Source: FEN-1219 sp036274615 (GTDB lineage: Bacteria; Pseudomonadota; Gammaproteobacteria; Steroidobacterales; Rariloculaceae). Taken from it: a stretch of DNA of 25,717 nt. The position numbers and the translations under genes are program-made. The stretch covers positions 1 through 25,717 of the forward strand of contig DASUFK010000104.1 in the NCBI GenBank assembly GCA_036274615.1, in the 5' to 3' direction. The notes below the pieces were generated by a model. It saw only the letters and a list, made by a program, of their open reading frames with translations. It searched no databases and was not told the origin of the DNA. Positions 1 through 9,189 of the stretch are shown here, piece by piece. Each line of letters starts with the position of its first letter. Within the stretch, counting starts at the first letter, position 1.

Positions 1-390
1 CTCCTCTATCCCGAGCTCGATCTCTGGAAGACGGCGCAGCCCGTGCTCGAGGACTGGCTCAAGCAGCGCCGCGACCCGCGCACGCAGTTGAAGGCGCTCG
101 TCGCCGCGTGGCCCGACATCAGCGAGGACCTCGCGATGCTGCCGCGCCTCTTGCACCGCGCCGTGCGGCGGGCCGACATGGACGAGCTCGCGGCGCAGCG
201 CGCCCGGCGCGTGACGGTGGTGCGGGGCCCCTCCCTCATAAACACAGCTGGCGGCGTGCAGCGTGCGGTCGCGGCCGGCGCACTCCTGATCGCCGGCGCG
301 CTCTGGACCGGGCTCGCGGAGCCGCATTGGATCGGCTGGCTCGGCGTGCTCGCCGGCCTCGTGCTGCTGGTGCCGCGGCGCGGCGACTGA
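1..390 (+). CDS. ubiB: UbiB-family protein, C-terminal part only (ubiquinone biosynthesis)
   Basis: The reading frame is open from the first base of the window to the TGA at 388-390, so only about the last 129 residues are present. The visible start reads LLYPELDLWKTAQPVLEDW, which resembles the segment after the kinase-like domain in E. coli UbiB (QLYPQLDLWKTAKPFLESW, from memory). The last about 45 residues form two hydrophobic stretches separated by a short Glu-Pro-His turn, as in the two C-terminal membrane helices of UbiB. UbiB is an atypical kinase/ATPase needed for coenzyme Q synthesis at the inner membrane. The kinase motifs lie upstream of the window and cannot be checked. It converges on the next gene with a 19-base gap. 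Confidence 0.85.
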   Translation, partial: LLYPELDLWKTAQPVLEDWLKQRRDPRTQLKALVAAWPDISEDLAMLPRLLHRAVRRADMDELAAQRARRVTVVRGPSLINTAGGVQRAVAAGALLIAGALWTGLAEPHWIGWLGVLAGLVLLVPRRGD

Positions 391-402
391 CGCCGCCGCG
401 GC
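372..402. terminator. Possible bidirectional terminator hairpin between convergent genes
   Basis: GCCGCGGCG at 372-380 is the exact reverse complement of CGCCGCGGC at 394-402, giving a 9-bp GC-only stem with a 13-nt loop. It spans the stop codon of ubiB and lies just past the stop of the convergent minus-strand gene. There is no T tract on either strand, so a terminator role rests on position and stem strength only. Such stems also arise easily in DNA this GC-rich. Confidence 0.3.
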
Positions 403-409
403 TCATCGC

Positions 410-1300
410 TCAGTCGTCGATCTCGACCTCGACGCGCGTCACCGGGATGTCCGCGCCGTCGCCGGCGCGCGTGCGCGCGACGATGTAGAACGTCTCCGGC
501 CCTTCGGTGTTGTGGTCGCCCACGATCGGCACGTGCAGCGTGCGGTTCTGCTCTCCGGCCGCGAACTTCTCGGTGAGCACGCCGAGGTTCACGTAGTCGG
601 AGCCGGGCTTGGCGGTGCCGGGCTCGGTCCACCAGGTCACGGACGACACGCGGCGGCGGTCGCCCATCCTCAAGAGCAGCACCGCCGCGCTCGGCTGCGA
701 TTCCGAGACCGTGACCCGCTCGAGCCCGAGCTCGAAGCGCTCCGGCTCGGGCGGCGGAGCGGGCGGCTCCGGCTGAACGGCGGCGACCGGCGTGCCCGAC
801 GCCGGGTCGGCTCGCGGCTCGTCTTGCGGTCGAGCGGCGGCCGAGTCCGACGCAGGCGGATTGGACGCAGCTGCGCCCGGCGCCGGCGGATCGGTCCGCG
901 CAGGTGCCGCCTCCGCGACCTCTGCCGCGGCGTCCTCGGCCGGCTGCGCCTCGATACTCGTGGTGACTCGGGTGCCGACCACCGCGGGCGCTTCGACGCT
1001 GGCCGCGCCCTCGCCGCCGTCGACTCCCGGCGCGCCGACATCCGTCGGGGAACCGCCCGAGAACAGGCTCGTGAGCGCCGACGTGTCGACAGTGATGCCG
1101 AGCAGCGTCTCGCGCTTCCAGTACGCCGCCCCGATTGCCGCAACCGCCACGGCCAACGCCGCGTAACGCCCGATGCCGCGCAGCGGACCCGGGCGGTCCC
1201 GCTCCCGCATGCGGCGGGCATGGCGCTGCACGTCGCTCGGGTCGAGGACCCAAGTCTCGTCGCGCTTGCCGGGGGAAGGCTTGGCGGTGCGTTTGTCCAT
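410..1300 (-). CDS. Membrane-anchored protein with C-terminal Calx-beta-like domain
   Basis: The product is 296 residues. The start is placed at the ATG at 1300-1298 (MDKRTAKPSPGK), because the frame stays open far upstream but only this part looks like protein. Residues 1-43 are charged and cytoplasmic in character. Residues about 45-60 form one transmembrane helix. Residues about 80-195 are low-complexity Ala/Pro/Asp/Glu-rich, as in a periplasmic linker. Residues about 200-296 resemble a Calx-beta repeat: VSES, a GTAKPGSDYV segment, a G-x-L-T-E-K-F-A-x-G-E turn, then the D-x-x-x-E-G-P-E-T-F calcium-type loop. Calx-beta domains usually bind calcium or mediate adhesion; no enzyme motif is seen. 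The role is unknown. It lies 65 bases downstream of the VirJ-like gene on the same strand and could be co-transcribed. Confidence 0.75.
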   Translation of the reverse strand: MDKRTAKPSPGKRDETWVLDPSDVQRHARRMRERDRPGPLRGIGRYAALAVAVAAIGAAYWKRETLLGITVDTSALTSLFSGGSPTDVGAPGVDGGEGAASVEAPAVVGTRVTTSIEAQPAEDAAAEVAEAAPARTDPPAPGAAASNPPASDSAAARPQDEPRADPASGTPVAAVQPEPPAPPPEPERFELGLERVTVSESQPSAAVLLLRMGDRRRVSSVTWWTEPGTAKPGSDYVNLGVLTEKFAAGEQNRTLHVPIVGDHNTEGPETFYIVARTRAGDGADIPVTRVEVEIDD

Positions 1301-1365
1301 GTTTCGCGATTCTAAAGCGAAGCGTGCGAAGCGGCGTGAGACCGGCCTCACGGCACGAGGCCGCG

Positions 1366-2187
1366 TCAGTTGGCCGCCCGCGCTTGGCGCGACTGCAGGA
1401 TCCAGCCGAGCGCGTCGTCGACGTCGGCCATCATCTTGTCGTGCCCGCCGCCGAAGCGGTGATTCTTCGACTCGACCTCGTAGAGCCGCAAGGTGGGCGT
1501 GTCGGGCCCGAGCAGCTGGCGCGACTCGGCGGAGGGCACATACGAGTCGTTCGTCGACTGGATCACGGCGAGCGGAGTGGAGCCCAGCAGCTTGAGCGCG
1601 GGATAGATCTGCACGCGTCCCCTGTCGTCGACCTGGATCTCGGCGCGCTCGGCCGGCGGCGCCTTCAGATAGTCGACCTCGCGCGTGAGCGCGAGCGCGA
1701 TGGCGCCGCCCAGTTGCGCGCGGACGTCGGGGTGCAGCGCCGCGAACGCCACGAGCGTCGCGCCGCGCGAGAATCCCACCACGATCACGGGCGTGGTGTC
1801 CGGCATGCCGAGATCGTGCTTGGCGTCGGCGAACGCGGCCTTCACGCGCTCCGCGGCCTGCGCCGTGCTCATTCGCTCGCCCGCGCGCTTCACGGGCTTC
1901 AACGCGTCGGGCGTGTCGATCCCCGCCACCCAGTAACCTTCGGCGGCGAGGTGCGTGAAGACCTCGGAGCTCACGCTGCGCCAACCGCCGTCGCCGGTGG
2001 CGAACACCACGAGGTCGTCGGGATGCTTCGGCTGTGCGGGACGCGCATAGATCAGATGTACGGTACGCGGCCCGGTCTTGAGCGGCTCTTTCATGATGTC
2101 GTAGACGCCGGGCATCGACTTCAGTCCGCCGAACGCGGAGCAGGAGACCGCGAGCAGGGACAGCGCGATGAGCTTCTTCGGAATCAT
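1366..2187 (-). CDS. VirJ/AcvB-like exported alpha/beta hydrolase
   Basis: The product is 273 residues. The start at the ATG at 2187-2185 gives a signal peptide (MIPKKLIALSLLAVSCSAFG); the open frame extends 23 codons further upstream but with no export signal. The mature part has a VirJ-like FATGDGGWRS segment (about 62-71), a nucleophile elbow GFSRG with Ser140, an acidic residue in STNDSYVP (Asp214) and a His in SKNHRFGG (His243). Together they make a plausible Ser-Asp-His triad on an alpha/beta hydrolase fold. VirJ/AcvB proteins are periplasmic, and Agrobacterium AcvB is reported to hydrolyse lysyl-phosphatidylglycerol. The substrate here is an inference; no MprF-type synthase gene is in the window. 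Cys16 might be a weak lipobox cysteine (AVSC), but Ala at -3 argues for ordinary signal peptidase cleavage. Confidence 0.75.
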   Translation of the reverse strand: MIPKKLIALSLLAVSCSAFGGLKSMPGVYDIMKEPLKTGPRTVHLIYARPAQPKHPDDLVVFATGDGGWRSVSSEVFTHLAAEGYWVAGIDTPDALKPVKRAGERMSTAQAAERVKAAFADAKHDLGMPDTTPVIVVGFSRGATLVAFAALHPDVRAQLGGAIALALTREVDYLKAPPAERAEIQVDDRGRVQIYPALKLLGSTPLAVIQSTNDSYVPSAESRQLLGPDTPTLRLYEVESKNHRFGGGHDKMMADVDDALGWILQSRQARAAN

Positions 2188-2319
2188 GGCATCCGAATTT
2201 ACCCGGAGATCCTGACGGGGAAATAGGCAGAACGGCGGATGCGGCGACGAAAACACCCTTACCCGACGAGCGGCCGGCTTCGGCCGACGAACGGTCGCCG
2301 GGCGGCCGGCCGAACGCCG

Positions 2320-3867
2320 CTAGTTCGTGCCCTGAATGGAGTAGGCCAGCGTCGTCTTTGACGGAAGCGGCCGCGACCGCTTCGGATCGGCGGCCGTTTG
2401 GATCGGCTCGGCGAGGGTGCGGATCGCCGTTTCCTTGCCGTTGAATAGGACCGTTTCCGGGCTGAGCTTCACGATCATCACGTTCGGCGGCCATTGCTCC
2501 GGCGGCGTCCGGACGAGCCGCAGGGTGACCGGCGTCCCCTGCGGAAGCACCGTGAGCCCTTGCCAGACCGAGGGCTGCGAAAGCTCGGCCTTGTACGTCC
2601 GCGTCTCGTCCTGCGAGTGCAGATCGATGGGCTCGAGTGTGGAGACGTAGATCGTGAGGCCATTCGGAAGAGCGTCGGTCATGAGCACGAGCCCGCTCGA
2701 CGGCGGGTCCGGAATCGCCGCGAGCTCGTACTCGAGCTGGCGCAGCACGTCGCAATTCGTGGGCGGCGGGTACTTCACCGTCGGGTACTGCTTCAGGGAG
2801 TCGCACCCCTTGCGGAACGCCGTCAGCACCTCGGCTTTGCCGATCATCGCCTGGTTCTCGTCGCGCGGGTCGCGGCTCGTTTGATACGCGACCCAGCTGC
2901 TCCGTGCTCGGCGATAGACGTCGAGCTCGGCGCCGAGATACTGGTCGAGGTCGATGCCGTCCGGGGCGAGCGCCGTCAGATCGAGCTTCGCGATTCCGTG
3001 TTGGCGAGATGAGGAGACCGCCCGGCGCGCGTCGGCGAGACTGCGCGGGCAGTCGGTCACCGCGTCGTCGCCGATACCGCCGAGAGGATGCTGGCGCGAC
3101 GCCTTCTGGAGATCGTTCATCGTGAGCGGCGTGTTTTGGTACCAGAAAGTCGCGGTCTCGAAACCGGTGCTGTCGGGATTCAGCGGCCCGTACTCGCACT
3201 CGAGCAGCGCGGCGCCGCTCGACTCGAGGCCCGCGATCTGGCGCAGAACGGCTTCTTGGGCGGGCAGCGCCACGTCCTTGCTCACCGCGCTCCGGTACGC
3301 GGCCAGGGTGATCTTCACGCCGCGCGCTTCGCTGACGCCGATGTTCGGGCTCTGGTCCTTCGAGTGCCACTCGATGCGTTGGTCCATGAGCCTGGCGAAG
3401 TTCTCACGGATTTTTTTCACGCGAGGACCGCTGCAACCGTCGGCGTCGATCTCCTCGGCCATCGCCAGCATGTTCGGGTCGAGCGCCCAGATGCCCAACG
3501 TGCCGGCGCCGAGCACGCTCAGCGCCAAGAATTGCGCGCTCGGAAACGTGCCCGTCGCGCTATCGGTGTTCAGATACTTGATCCAGCCGAGAAACTTCAC
3601 GAGGCCGGCGCCGTCGAGGCCCGTGCCGCCCATGATGTCGCACTTCCGCGGCAGCTCCTCGTCGGTGCGAAACGCCATGAGCACCGCCTCGAGGTCCATG
3701 CGGCCGAAATTGTCGTCGGCGATGTGCGCGAAGTCGCCGTCGTGCAGCTTGTCGATCAGGTTGGGGTCGTTGCGGAACGACGGCTGCGCGCCGGCGGATG
3801 CGCACAGCGACAAGAGCGCGGCGGCGATGATCGGGCGTCGGGCGCTGAAGGTTCTTGTTCTTATCAT
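2320..3867 (-). CDS. Large exported protein of unknown function
   Basis: The product is 515 residues. I chose the ATG at 3867-3865 because a strong GGAGG ribosome-binding site lies 6 bases upstream and the product then starts with a clean signal peptide (MIRTRTFSARRPIIAAALLS, cleavage probably near SAGA-Q). The open frame continues 18 codons upstream without signal character. I recognise no domain, catalytic motif or repeat. The mature chain is soluble in character, with several scattered cysteines (for example RKCDIMGG, DADGCSG, LLECEYG, VTDCPRS, RKGCDSL, PTNCDVL), suggesting disulfides in the periplasm or outside the cell. The C-terminal about 110 residues (from TIYVSTLEP) look beta-rich. 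Flanking minus-strand genes also encode exported proteins. Codon use matches its neighbours, so it is very likely a real gene. Confidence 0.8.
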   Translation of the reverse strand: MIRTRTFSARRPIIAAALLSLCASAGAQPSFRNDPNLIDKLHDGDFAHIADDNFGRMDLEAVLMAFRTDEELPRKCDIMGGTGLDGAGLVKFLGWIKYLNTDSATGTFPSAQFLALSVLGAGTLGIWALDPNMLAMAEEIDADGCSGPRVKKIRENFARLMDQRIEWHSKDQSPNIGVSEARGVKITLAAYRSAVSKDVALPAQEAVLRQIAGLESSGAALLECEYGPLNPDSTGFETATFWYQNTPLTMNDLQKASRQHPLGGIGDDAVTDCPRSLADARRAVSSSRQHGIAKLDLTALAPDGIDLDQYLGAELDVYRRARSSWVAYQTSRDPRDENQAMIGKAEVLTAFRKGCDSLKQYPTVKYPPPTNCDVLRQLEYELAAIPDPPSSGLVLMTDALPNGLTIYVSTLEPIDLHSQDETRTYKAELSQPSVWQGLTVLPQGTPVTLRLVRTPPEQWPPNVMIVKLSPETVLFNGKETAIRTLAEPIQTAADPKRSRPLPSKTTLAYSIQGTN

Positions 3868-3975
3868 GAAGACCTCCGAAGACGCCGGCGGACTATAGAC
3901 AGGCGGGTCACGGCGCGTCAAAAGCGCCCAGGCGGCGCGGCGACTCTGTCCCGATCCGCGCGCGCCGGAAGGCGG

Positions 3976-4455
3976 CTACTTCCAGCCGTCGATCGCCTTG
4001 CGCTGGAGCGAGTCGGTGCCGAACTGCATGATCTCGATCTGCACGCCGTTCGGATCGTTCACCCTGACGAACCGTGCCTTCGCCGGCGTCAAGCCGGGAT
4101 CGGCCACCGTGAGGCCCGCGGCGCGCAGCGTGGCGACCTCGGCGTCGAGATCCTCGACCTCGATGCCGAAATGCGTGATCCCCGGCGGCTGATTCGCGCC
4201 GGCCGGGATCAGCTCGACGAACGTGTTGCGGTTCAGCTGGAGATAGCTCAGCTGCACGCCGCCGTCGGCGCGCCGGAGGGTGTACGCCTCGCGGAAGCCG
4301 AGCTTCTGCGTGTAGTAGGCGAACGCCTTGTCGTAGTCCGGCACCACGAGGCCCACGTGGTTCAAGCCGTGCACGCGCGGATTCTGCGCGGCGCTCGGGT
4401 TCAGCAGGATTGCGCCGACGAGCACGCCGGCGATGAACAGAGCCGCACTTCTCAC
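3976..4455 (-). CDS. Exported VOC-superfamily (glyoxalase/dioxygenase fold) protein
   Basis: The product is 159 residues. It starts at GTG 4455-4453 with an AAGGGGGTGG ribosome-binding site just upstream. Residues 1-23 are a signal peptide or anchor (MRSAALFIAGVLVGAILL then PSAAQ). The rest is a single vicinal-oxygen-chelate domain with two beta-alpha-beta-beta-beta modules. The likely metal ligands are all present: His33 (LNHVGLVV), Glu81 (FVELIP), His95 (ITHFGIEV) and Glu141 (VQIEIMQ). The family includes glyoxalase I, epimerases and extradiol dioxygenases, so the substrate cannot be named. Most VOC enzymes are cytosolic, so the export signal is unusual. The gene is 53 bases downstream of cinA on the same strand and may be read from the trp transcript. 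Confidence 0.85.
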   Translation of the reverse strand: MRSAALFIAGVLVGAILLNPSAAQNPRVHGLNHVGLVVPDYDKAFAYYTQKLGFREAYTLRRADGGVQLSYLQLNRNTFVELIPAGANQPPGITHFGIEVEDLDAEVATLRAAGLTVADPGLTPAKARFVRVNDPNGVQIEIMQFGTDSLQRKAIDGWK

Positions 4456-4508
4456 GAGCCACCCCCTTGGACGGCGCCCGCCGGCTTCGCGCGCGGCTTA
4501 CGAGCGCG

Positions 4509-5243
4509 TCAGTTGATCTTGGTCTCGCCGCCGAGCCCCGCCATCGCCGCGTCGATCTCGCCGACCACGCTCGCGATCAGCGCGCGATCGGTGCCGCGCA
4601 CCACCAGCGTCGCGCCGAGCCGGCCGTCGCGGCTGAACGGATAGCTGCCGATCTCCACCTGCGGGTGCGCATTCTGGATCTGCTCGAGCGCGGCCGCGAA
4701 ATCGCCTTCGCGCAGGTACACGTCGATGCTCGACGACTGGATCGGCGCGCCCTGCGTGAGCAGCGGCACGGCGCTCGTGAACATAGCGCGCGCGATGCTC
4801 GGGATGCCCGCGAGCACGAACACGTTGCCGATCTTGAACCCGGGCGCGTTGCTCACGGGATTGTCCACGAGCTCCGCGCCGCGCGGCACCTTCGCCATCT
4901 TGAGGCGTGCCTCGTTGAGCGGCCGGCCGCCGCGCTTCAACCGCTCCACGGCCTCCGGGTCGAGCACCAGCTCCACGCCGAACGCGCGTGCCACGCACTC
5001 GGCGGTGATGTCGTCGTGCGTGGGGCCGATGCCGCCGGTGGTGAACACGTAGGTATAGGCCTCGCGGCACGCGTTCAGGTGTCGCACGATCGCCGCGGGA
5101 TCGTCCCGCACCACGCGCGCTTCCTCGAGACGGATGCCGAGCTTCGCGAGCTCGACGGCGAGATATTGCAGGTTCGCGTCCTGGGTTTTGCCGGACAGGA
5201 TCTCGTTGCCGATGATCAGCACGCACGCCGTGGGTTGAGTCAT
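4509..5243 (-). CDS. CinA-type protein, MoaB/MogA-like domain only
   Basis: The product is 244 residues, starting at ATG 5243-5241. That ATG overlaps the stop of the upstream phosphatase gene (ATGA), indicating translational coupling. The N-terminal half is the molybdopterin-binding fold shared by CinA, MoaB and MogA: IGNEILSGKTQDAN (11-24) and the diagnostic GGIGPTHDD (70-78). In CinA proteins this domain is linked to ADP-ribose/NMN-related hydrolase activity. The second CinA domain (PncC, NMN deamidase) is absent, so this is the short single-domain form. The product is cytoplasmic. Its place at the end of a trp operon has no obvious functional reason. Confidence 0.88.
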   Translation of the reverse strand: MTQPTACVLIIGNEILSGKTQDANLQYLAVELAKLGIRLEEARVVRDDPAAIVRHLNACREAYTYVFTTGGIGPTHDDITAECVARAFGVELVLDPEAVERLKRGGRPLNEARLKMAKVPRGAELVDNPVSNAPGFKIGNVFVLAGIPSIARAMFTSAVPLLTQGAPIQSSSIDVYLREGDFAAALEQIQNAHPQVEIGSYPFSRDGRLGATLVVRGTDRALIASVVGEIDAAMAGLGGETKIN

Positions 5244-6235
5244 TCGGAACCCCCGGACGGGAGCGGCGCCGCGGCGGCCGCGGGATCGAGCGCGAGCACG
5301 GTAAGGATCGGATAGTGATCCGAGCCGATGCCGGACAACCGCCGTTCCGCGATCACGCGAAAGTCCTTGCTCACCACGCAATGATCGATGGGGATGCCGG
5401 CGATTGGCAAGAACGTCGGCCAGCTGAACGTGACGCCGCGGCCGCGGCGACTGTCGGTGAGGCCCGTGCGCTCGATCCAGCTCGCGAAGTACGGCGAGTA
5501 GGGGGTGGTGTTGAAGTCGCCGGTCACGATGAGCGGCCCGGGCGTCCGCGCGCTATATCTCGCGAGGAGCTCGTACTGCCAGTTGCGCTGCCCGGCGCGC
5601 CAGCCCGACGTCGGCGAGCGCAGGTGAACGCCCACGAGCGTGAACGCGCCCGCCGGCGAACGAACGCGCGCCTCGATCGCGGGCTGTGTGCCGAGCGGTA
5701 GGCGCTCCACGGAGTCGAGCGGCAACCGCGAGAACAGAGCGATGCCGGTGCTGCGCTCCTGCGGGAGCTCGAGGAAATTCGGATGCGAGCGGCGCAGCTC
5801 GTCGACGAGCGTGCTCCAGAGCGGCGTGTACTCCACGAGCACCACCACGTCGGGGGACTCCGCGCGCACCAGGGCAAGGAGGCGGTCGGCCGAGCGATTG
5901 CTGAACTCCACGTTGGCCGTGAGCACCTTGACGGGCGTGCCGGCAACGGTCGCCGCCGCGGGCGTGGCGAGCGCCACGTAAGGCAGCAGCGGCGGCGCGC
6001 TCACGGCAAGCGTAACGGCGGCGGCGAGGCACCCGAGCCATTGCTTGCGAACACCGAGCACCACGACGAGCATGGCCGCCGCGACGGCATATTGCACGCG
6101 GAAGTGCGACGCGAGCTCGAGCACCCACCAGGCTCTCGAGCCGAACGGCAGCAGGCTTGCCGCAAGGAGGCCCGCCGCGGCCAGCTCGAGCGCGGCCCGG
6201 AGCCGCGACCGCTTCCCTGCGGTGCTCGTGGTCAC
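5240..6235 (-). CDS. Membrane-anchored endonuclease/exonuclease/phosphatase family protein
   Basis: The product is 331 residues. I chose GTG 6235-6233, four bases after the stop of the DUF2007 gene; the open frame upstream of it is a shadow of that gene. Residues about 17-33, 49-62 and 68-90 are hydrophobic segments, so the catalytic domain (about 102-331) is tethered to the membrane, probably facing the periplasm. The EEP catalytic set is complete: Asn108 (TANVEF), Glu135 (VVLVEYTP), His204 (GVHLRSP), Asp240 and Asn242 (VTGDFNTTP), Asp284-His285 (PIDHCVV) and Asp306-His307 (GSDHYPI). The layout resembles E. coli YafD-type proteins. The substrate may be a nucleic acid, inositol phosphate or lipid phosphate; the sequence does not decide. 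Confidence 0.85.
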   Translation of the reverse strand: MTTSTAGKRSRLRAALELAAAGLLAASLLPFGSRAWWVLELASHFRVQYAVAAAMLVVVLGVRKQWLGCLAAAVTLAVSAPPLLPYVALATPAAATVAGTPVKVLTANVEFSNRSADRLLALVRAESPDVVVLVEYTPLWSTLVDELRRSHPNFLELPQERSTGIALFSRLPLDSVERLPLGTQPAIEARVRSPAGAFTLVGVHLRSPTSGWRAGQRNWQYELLARYSARTPGPLIVTGDFNTTPYSPYFASWIERTGLTDSRRGRGVTFSWPTFLPIAGIPIDHCVVSKDFRVIAERRLSGIGSDHYPILTVLALDPAAAAAPLPSGGSE

Positions 6236-6239
6236 GCGC

Positions 6240-6560
6240 TCATCCCTGCGCCGCCGGTGTGCCGCAGCTCCAGCACGCGCCGAACTGCGGCTCGTTCTGC
6301 TCGCCGCACCGCGAGCACGTCCAAGGCGGCGAGCCGCTTGCGCCGCGCGTCCCGAGCGCGTCGCCCAGCACGCGCCGCGCACGCCCGGCCTCGGCATCCA
6401 CGAACACCCAGAGCTCCGGCTCGCAGTCGAGGAACGGCAGATCGCCGAGCGCGCTGGCGAGGTTCGCATGCTTGATGAAGCTCGCGATGCCTTCGTGCTC
6501 GAGCAGGTTCTGCGCGTGCGCCACGTCGGCCAAGACCGCTCCTCGATATACCCGCTGCAT
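6240..6560 (-). CDS. DUF2007 protein with C-terminal RanBP2-like zinc finger
   Basis: The product is 106 residues, starting at ATG 6560-6558, 15 bases after the trpA stop. Residues 1-67 match the DUF2007 pattern: a ferredoxin-like fold beginning with a short strand, then AHAQNLLEHEGIASFIK and a W-V-F-V-D-A-E strand. Residues 80-99 fit the RanBP2-type zinc-finger spacing W-x-C-x2-C-x3-N-x6-C-x2-C exactly (Trp80, Cys82, Cys85, Asn89, Cys96, Cys99). DUF2007 proteins are annotated as putative signal-transducing proteins with no proven role. The finger suggests zinc binding and perhaps protein or RNA contact, which is inference. The gene is in the trp operon and its stop is four bases before the next start. 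Confidence 0.85.
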   Translation of the reverse strand: MQRVYRGAVLADVAHAQNLLEHEGIASFIKHANLASALGDLPFLDCEPELWVFVDAEAGRARRVLGDALGTRGASGSPPWTCSRCGEQNEPQFGACWSCGTPAAQG

Positions 6561-6575
6561 GGGCGGCTCCGGGCC

Positions 6576-7329
6576 TCAGGCGCGGAGCCCGCGCAAGAAG
6601 CGCGCGGGGTCCTCGCCGCGCTCGAGCACCTCCACGAGCGCCGATCCCACCACCGCGCCGTCGGCGTGCTTCGCGATCATCGCCACCTGGTCCGCGCGGC
6701 GCACGCCGAATCCGGCGCACACCGGTAAGCCGCCGGCCGCCTGCTTCACCGCGTCCAGGTATTGCGCGAGGTCGGCGGGCAGAGCGGCGTTGCCGGTGAT
6801 GCCCGCGCGGGTGACGGCGTAGACGAATCCTTGGCTCGCCGCGCACAGCGCGCGCAGCCGCGGCGCGGGGGTCGCGGGCGTCACGAGCTGCACGAGCGCG
6901 AGTCCGTGCGGCTCGAGCGCGGCGCGCAGCGGGCCGTCCTCCTCGTGCGGCAGGTCGGGCGCGATGAACCCCGACACGCCCACCTCCGCGGCGCGCGCCG
7001 CGAGCGCCTCGAAGCCGAACGCGAGCAGCGGATTGAGATAGCTCATCAGTAGCACCGGTGCCGGCAGCTCGAAGTCGCGGCGCTCGAGCTCGTCCAGGAT
7101 CCAGCGCAGGCTCACCCCGCGCTCGATCGCGTGCTGGCTCGAGCGCTGGATCGTGACGCCGTCGGCCATCGGGTCGCTGAACGGCACGCCGATCTCGACG
7201 GCGTCCGCTTCGGACGCGACGGCGCGCAGCACTTGCAGGAACTCGCGCGGCTCGGGATAGCCGGCCGTGAGAAACGGCACGAGCGACGGCGGCTCGCCGG
7301 GCTTGCGCGCGAGCCGTTGGCGCAACACG

Positions 7330-7343
<14 letters not shown>
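6576..7343 (-). CDS. trpA: Tryptophan synthase alpha chain
   Basis: The product is 255 residues, near the usual length of about 265. It cleaves indole-3-glycerol phosphate to indole and glyceraldehyde 3-phosphate and passes indole to TrpB through the subunit tunnel. The signature LVPFLTAGYP (21-30) is present, and the catalytic pair is Glu50 (AVEIGVPFSDP) and Asp61 (MADG), equivalent to Salmonella Glu49 and Asp60. The phosphate-binding segment near the C-terminus (CAGFGVR, then GAVVGSALV) is intact. The start at ATG 7343-7341 overlaps the end of trpB by 14 bases, the usual coupling for equimolar alpha and beta chains. Confidence 0.97.
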
Positions 7344-8585
<1,242 letters not shown>

Positions 8586-8586
<1 letters not shown>

Positions 8587-9188
8587 CACACGTCCTCCAT
8601 CGCGCGTGCGCGCGCGACGAACTCTCTTATTCTGACCGGATCCTTCTTGCCGCGGGGCTGCTCCACCCCGCTCGAGACGTCGACGCCCCAGGGCCGCACC
8701 GCCCGGATCGCGTCCGCCACGTTGGCGGGGGTGAGCCCGCCCGCGAGGATCAGCTCGCGGCCGCGCGCGAGCTCGCGGGCCTCGTTCCAGTCCGCGAGCA
8801 GGCCCTGGCCGCCCGCGCGGCCCTCCAACAGGACACGGGCCGGCGCTGGATCCGTTGCAAGCGCCGTTCCATCCGCACCCGTGCGCAACACCGGCAGCGC
8901 GGCGCAGCCTGGCGGCAGTGCGATCGCCGCGAAGTCGGCGGCGTCCGTCTGCAGCCAGTCAGGCGCGAACACGCCGAGCACGCGTTCCACGAGCGCGGCC
9001 GCCGGGTGGCGCATCACCGCTACGCGCTTCATGCGCGCCGGCACGCCGGCACAGAGCTCGACGGCGCGCTCGGGCGTGACCTCGCGCGGCGACGGCGAAG
9101 CGAACACGAACCCCACGGCGTCCGCGCCGGCCTCGATCGCGGCCTCGACGCCGTCGAGCGTGGTGAGCCCGCAGATCTTCACGAACAC
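8586..9188 (-). CDS. trpF: Phosphoribosylanthranilate isomerase (divergent active site)
   Basis: The product is 200 residues, the usual length. It converts N-(5-phosphoribosyl)anthranilate to CdRP. The start is GTG 9188-9186, one base after the trpC stop, with GGAGG seven bases upstream; the open frame further up only overlaps trpC. The catalytic base Cys6 (VKICGLT), Arg35 (SPSPREVTP) and the GVDVSSGVE segment (168-176) are conserved. The general acid, an Asp in Thermotoga TrpF (ILLDTK), is Glu122 here (VLLEGR). The usual QLHG is LQTDA, and GGTGKTFDW is GGQGLLADW. These changes sit on the catalytic face but the operon context leaves little doubt about identity. It is a separate gene, not fused to trpC as in enteric bacteria. 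Confidence 0.92.
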
Positions 9189-9189
9189 G

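Noticed and set aside
410..3370. A 986-codon open frame on the minus strand
   Set aside because: Only its last 296 codons (from 1300) look like protein. The rest is Arg/Ala-rich shadow of the VirJ-like and unknown exported genes, which have signal peptides and ribosome-binding sites in another frame.
8587..8589. GTG as the trpB start
   Set aside because: It would sit only four bases from GGAGG, whereas the next codon, ATG at 8586, has seven-base spacing and the common TGATG junction.
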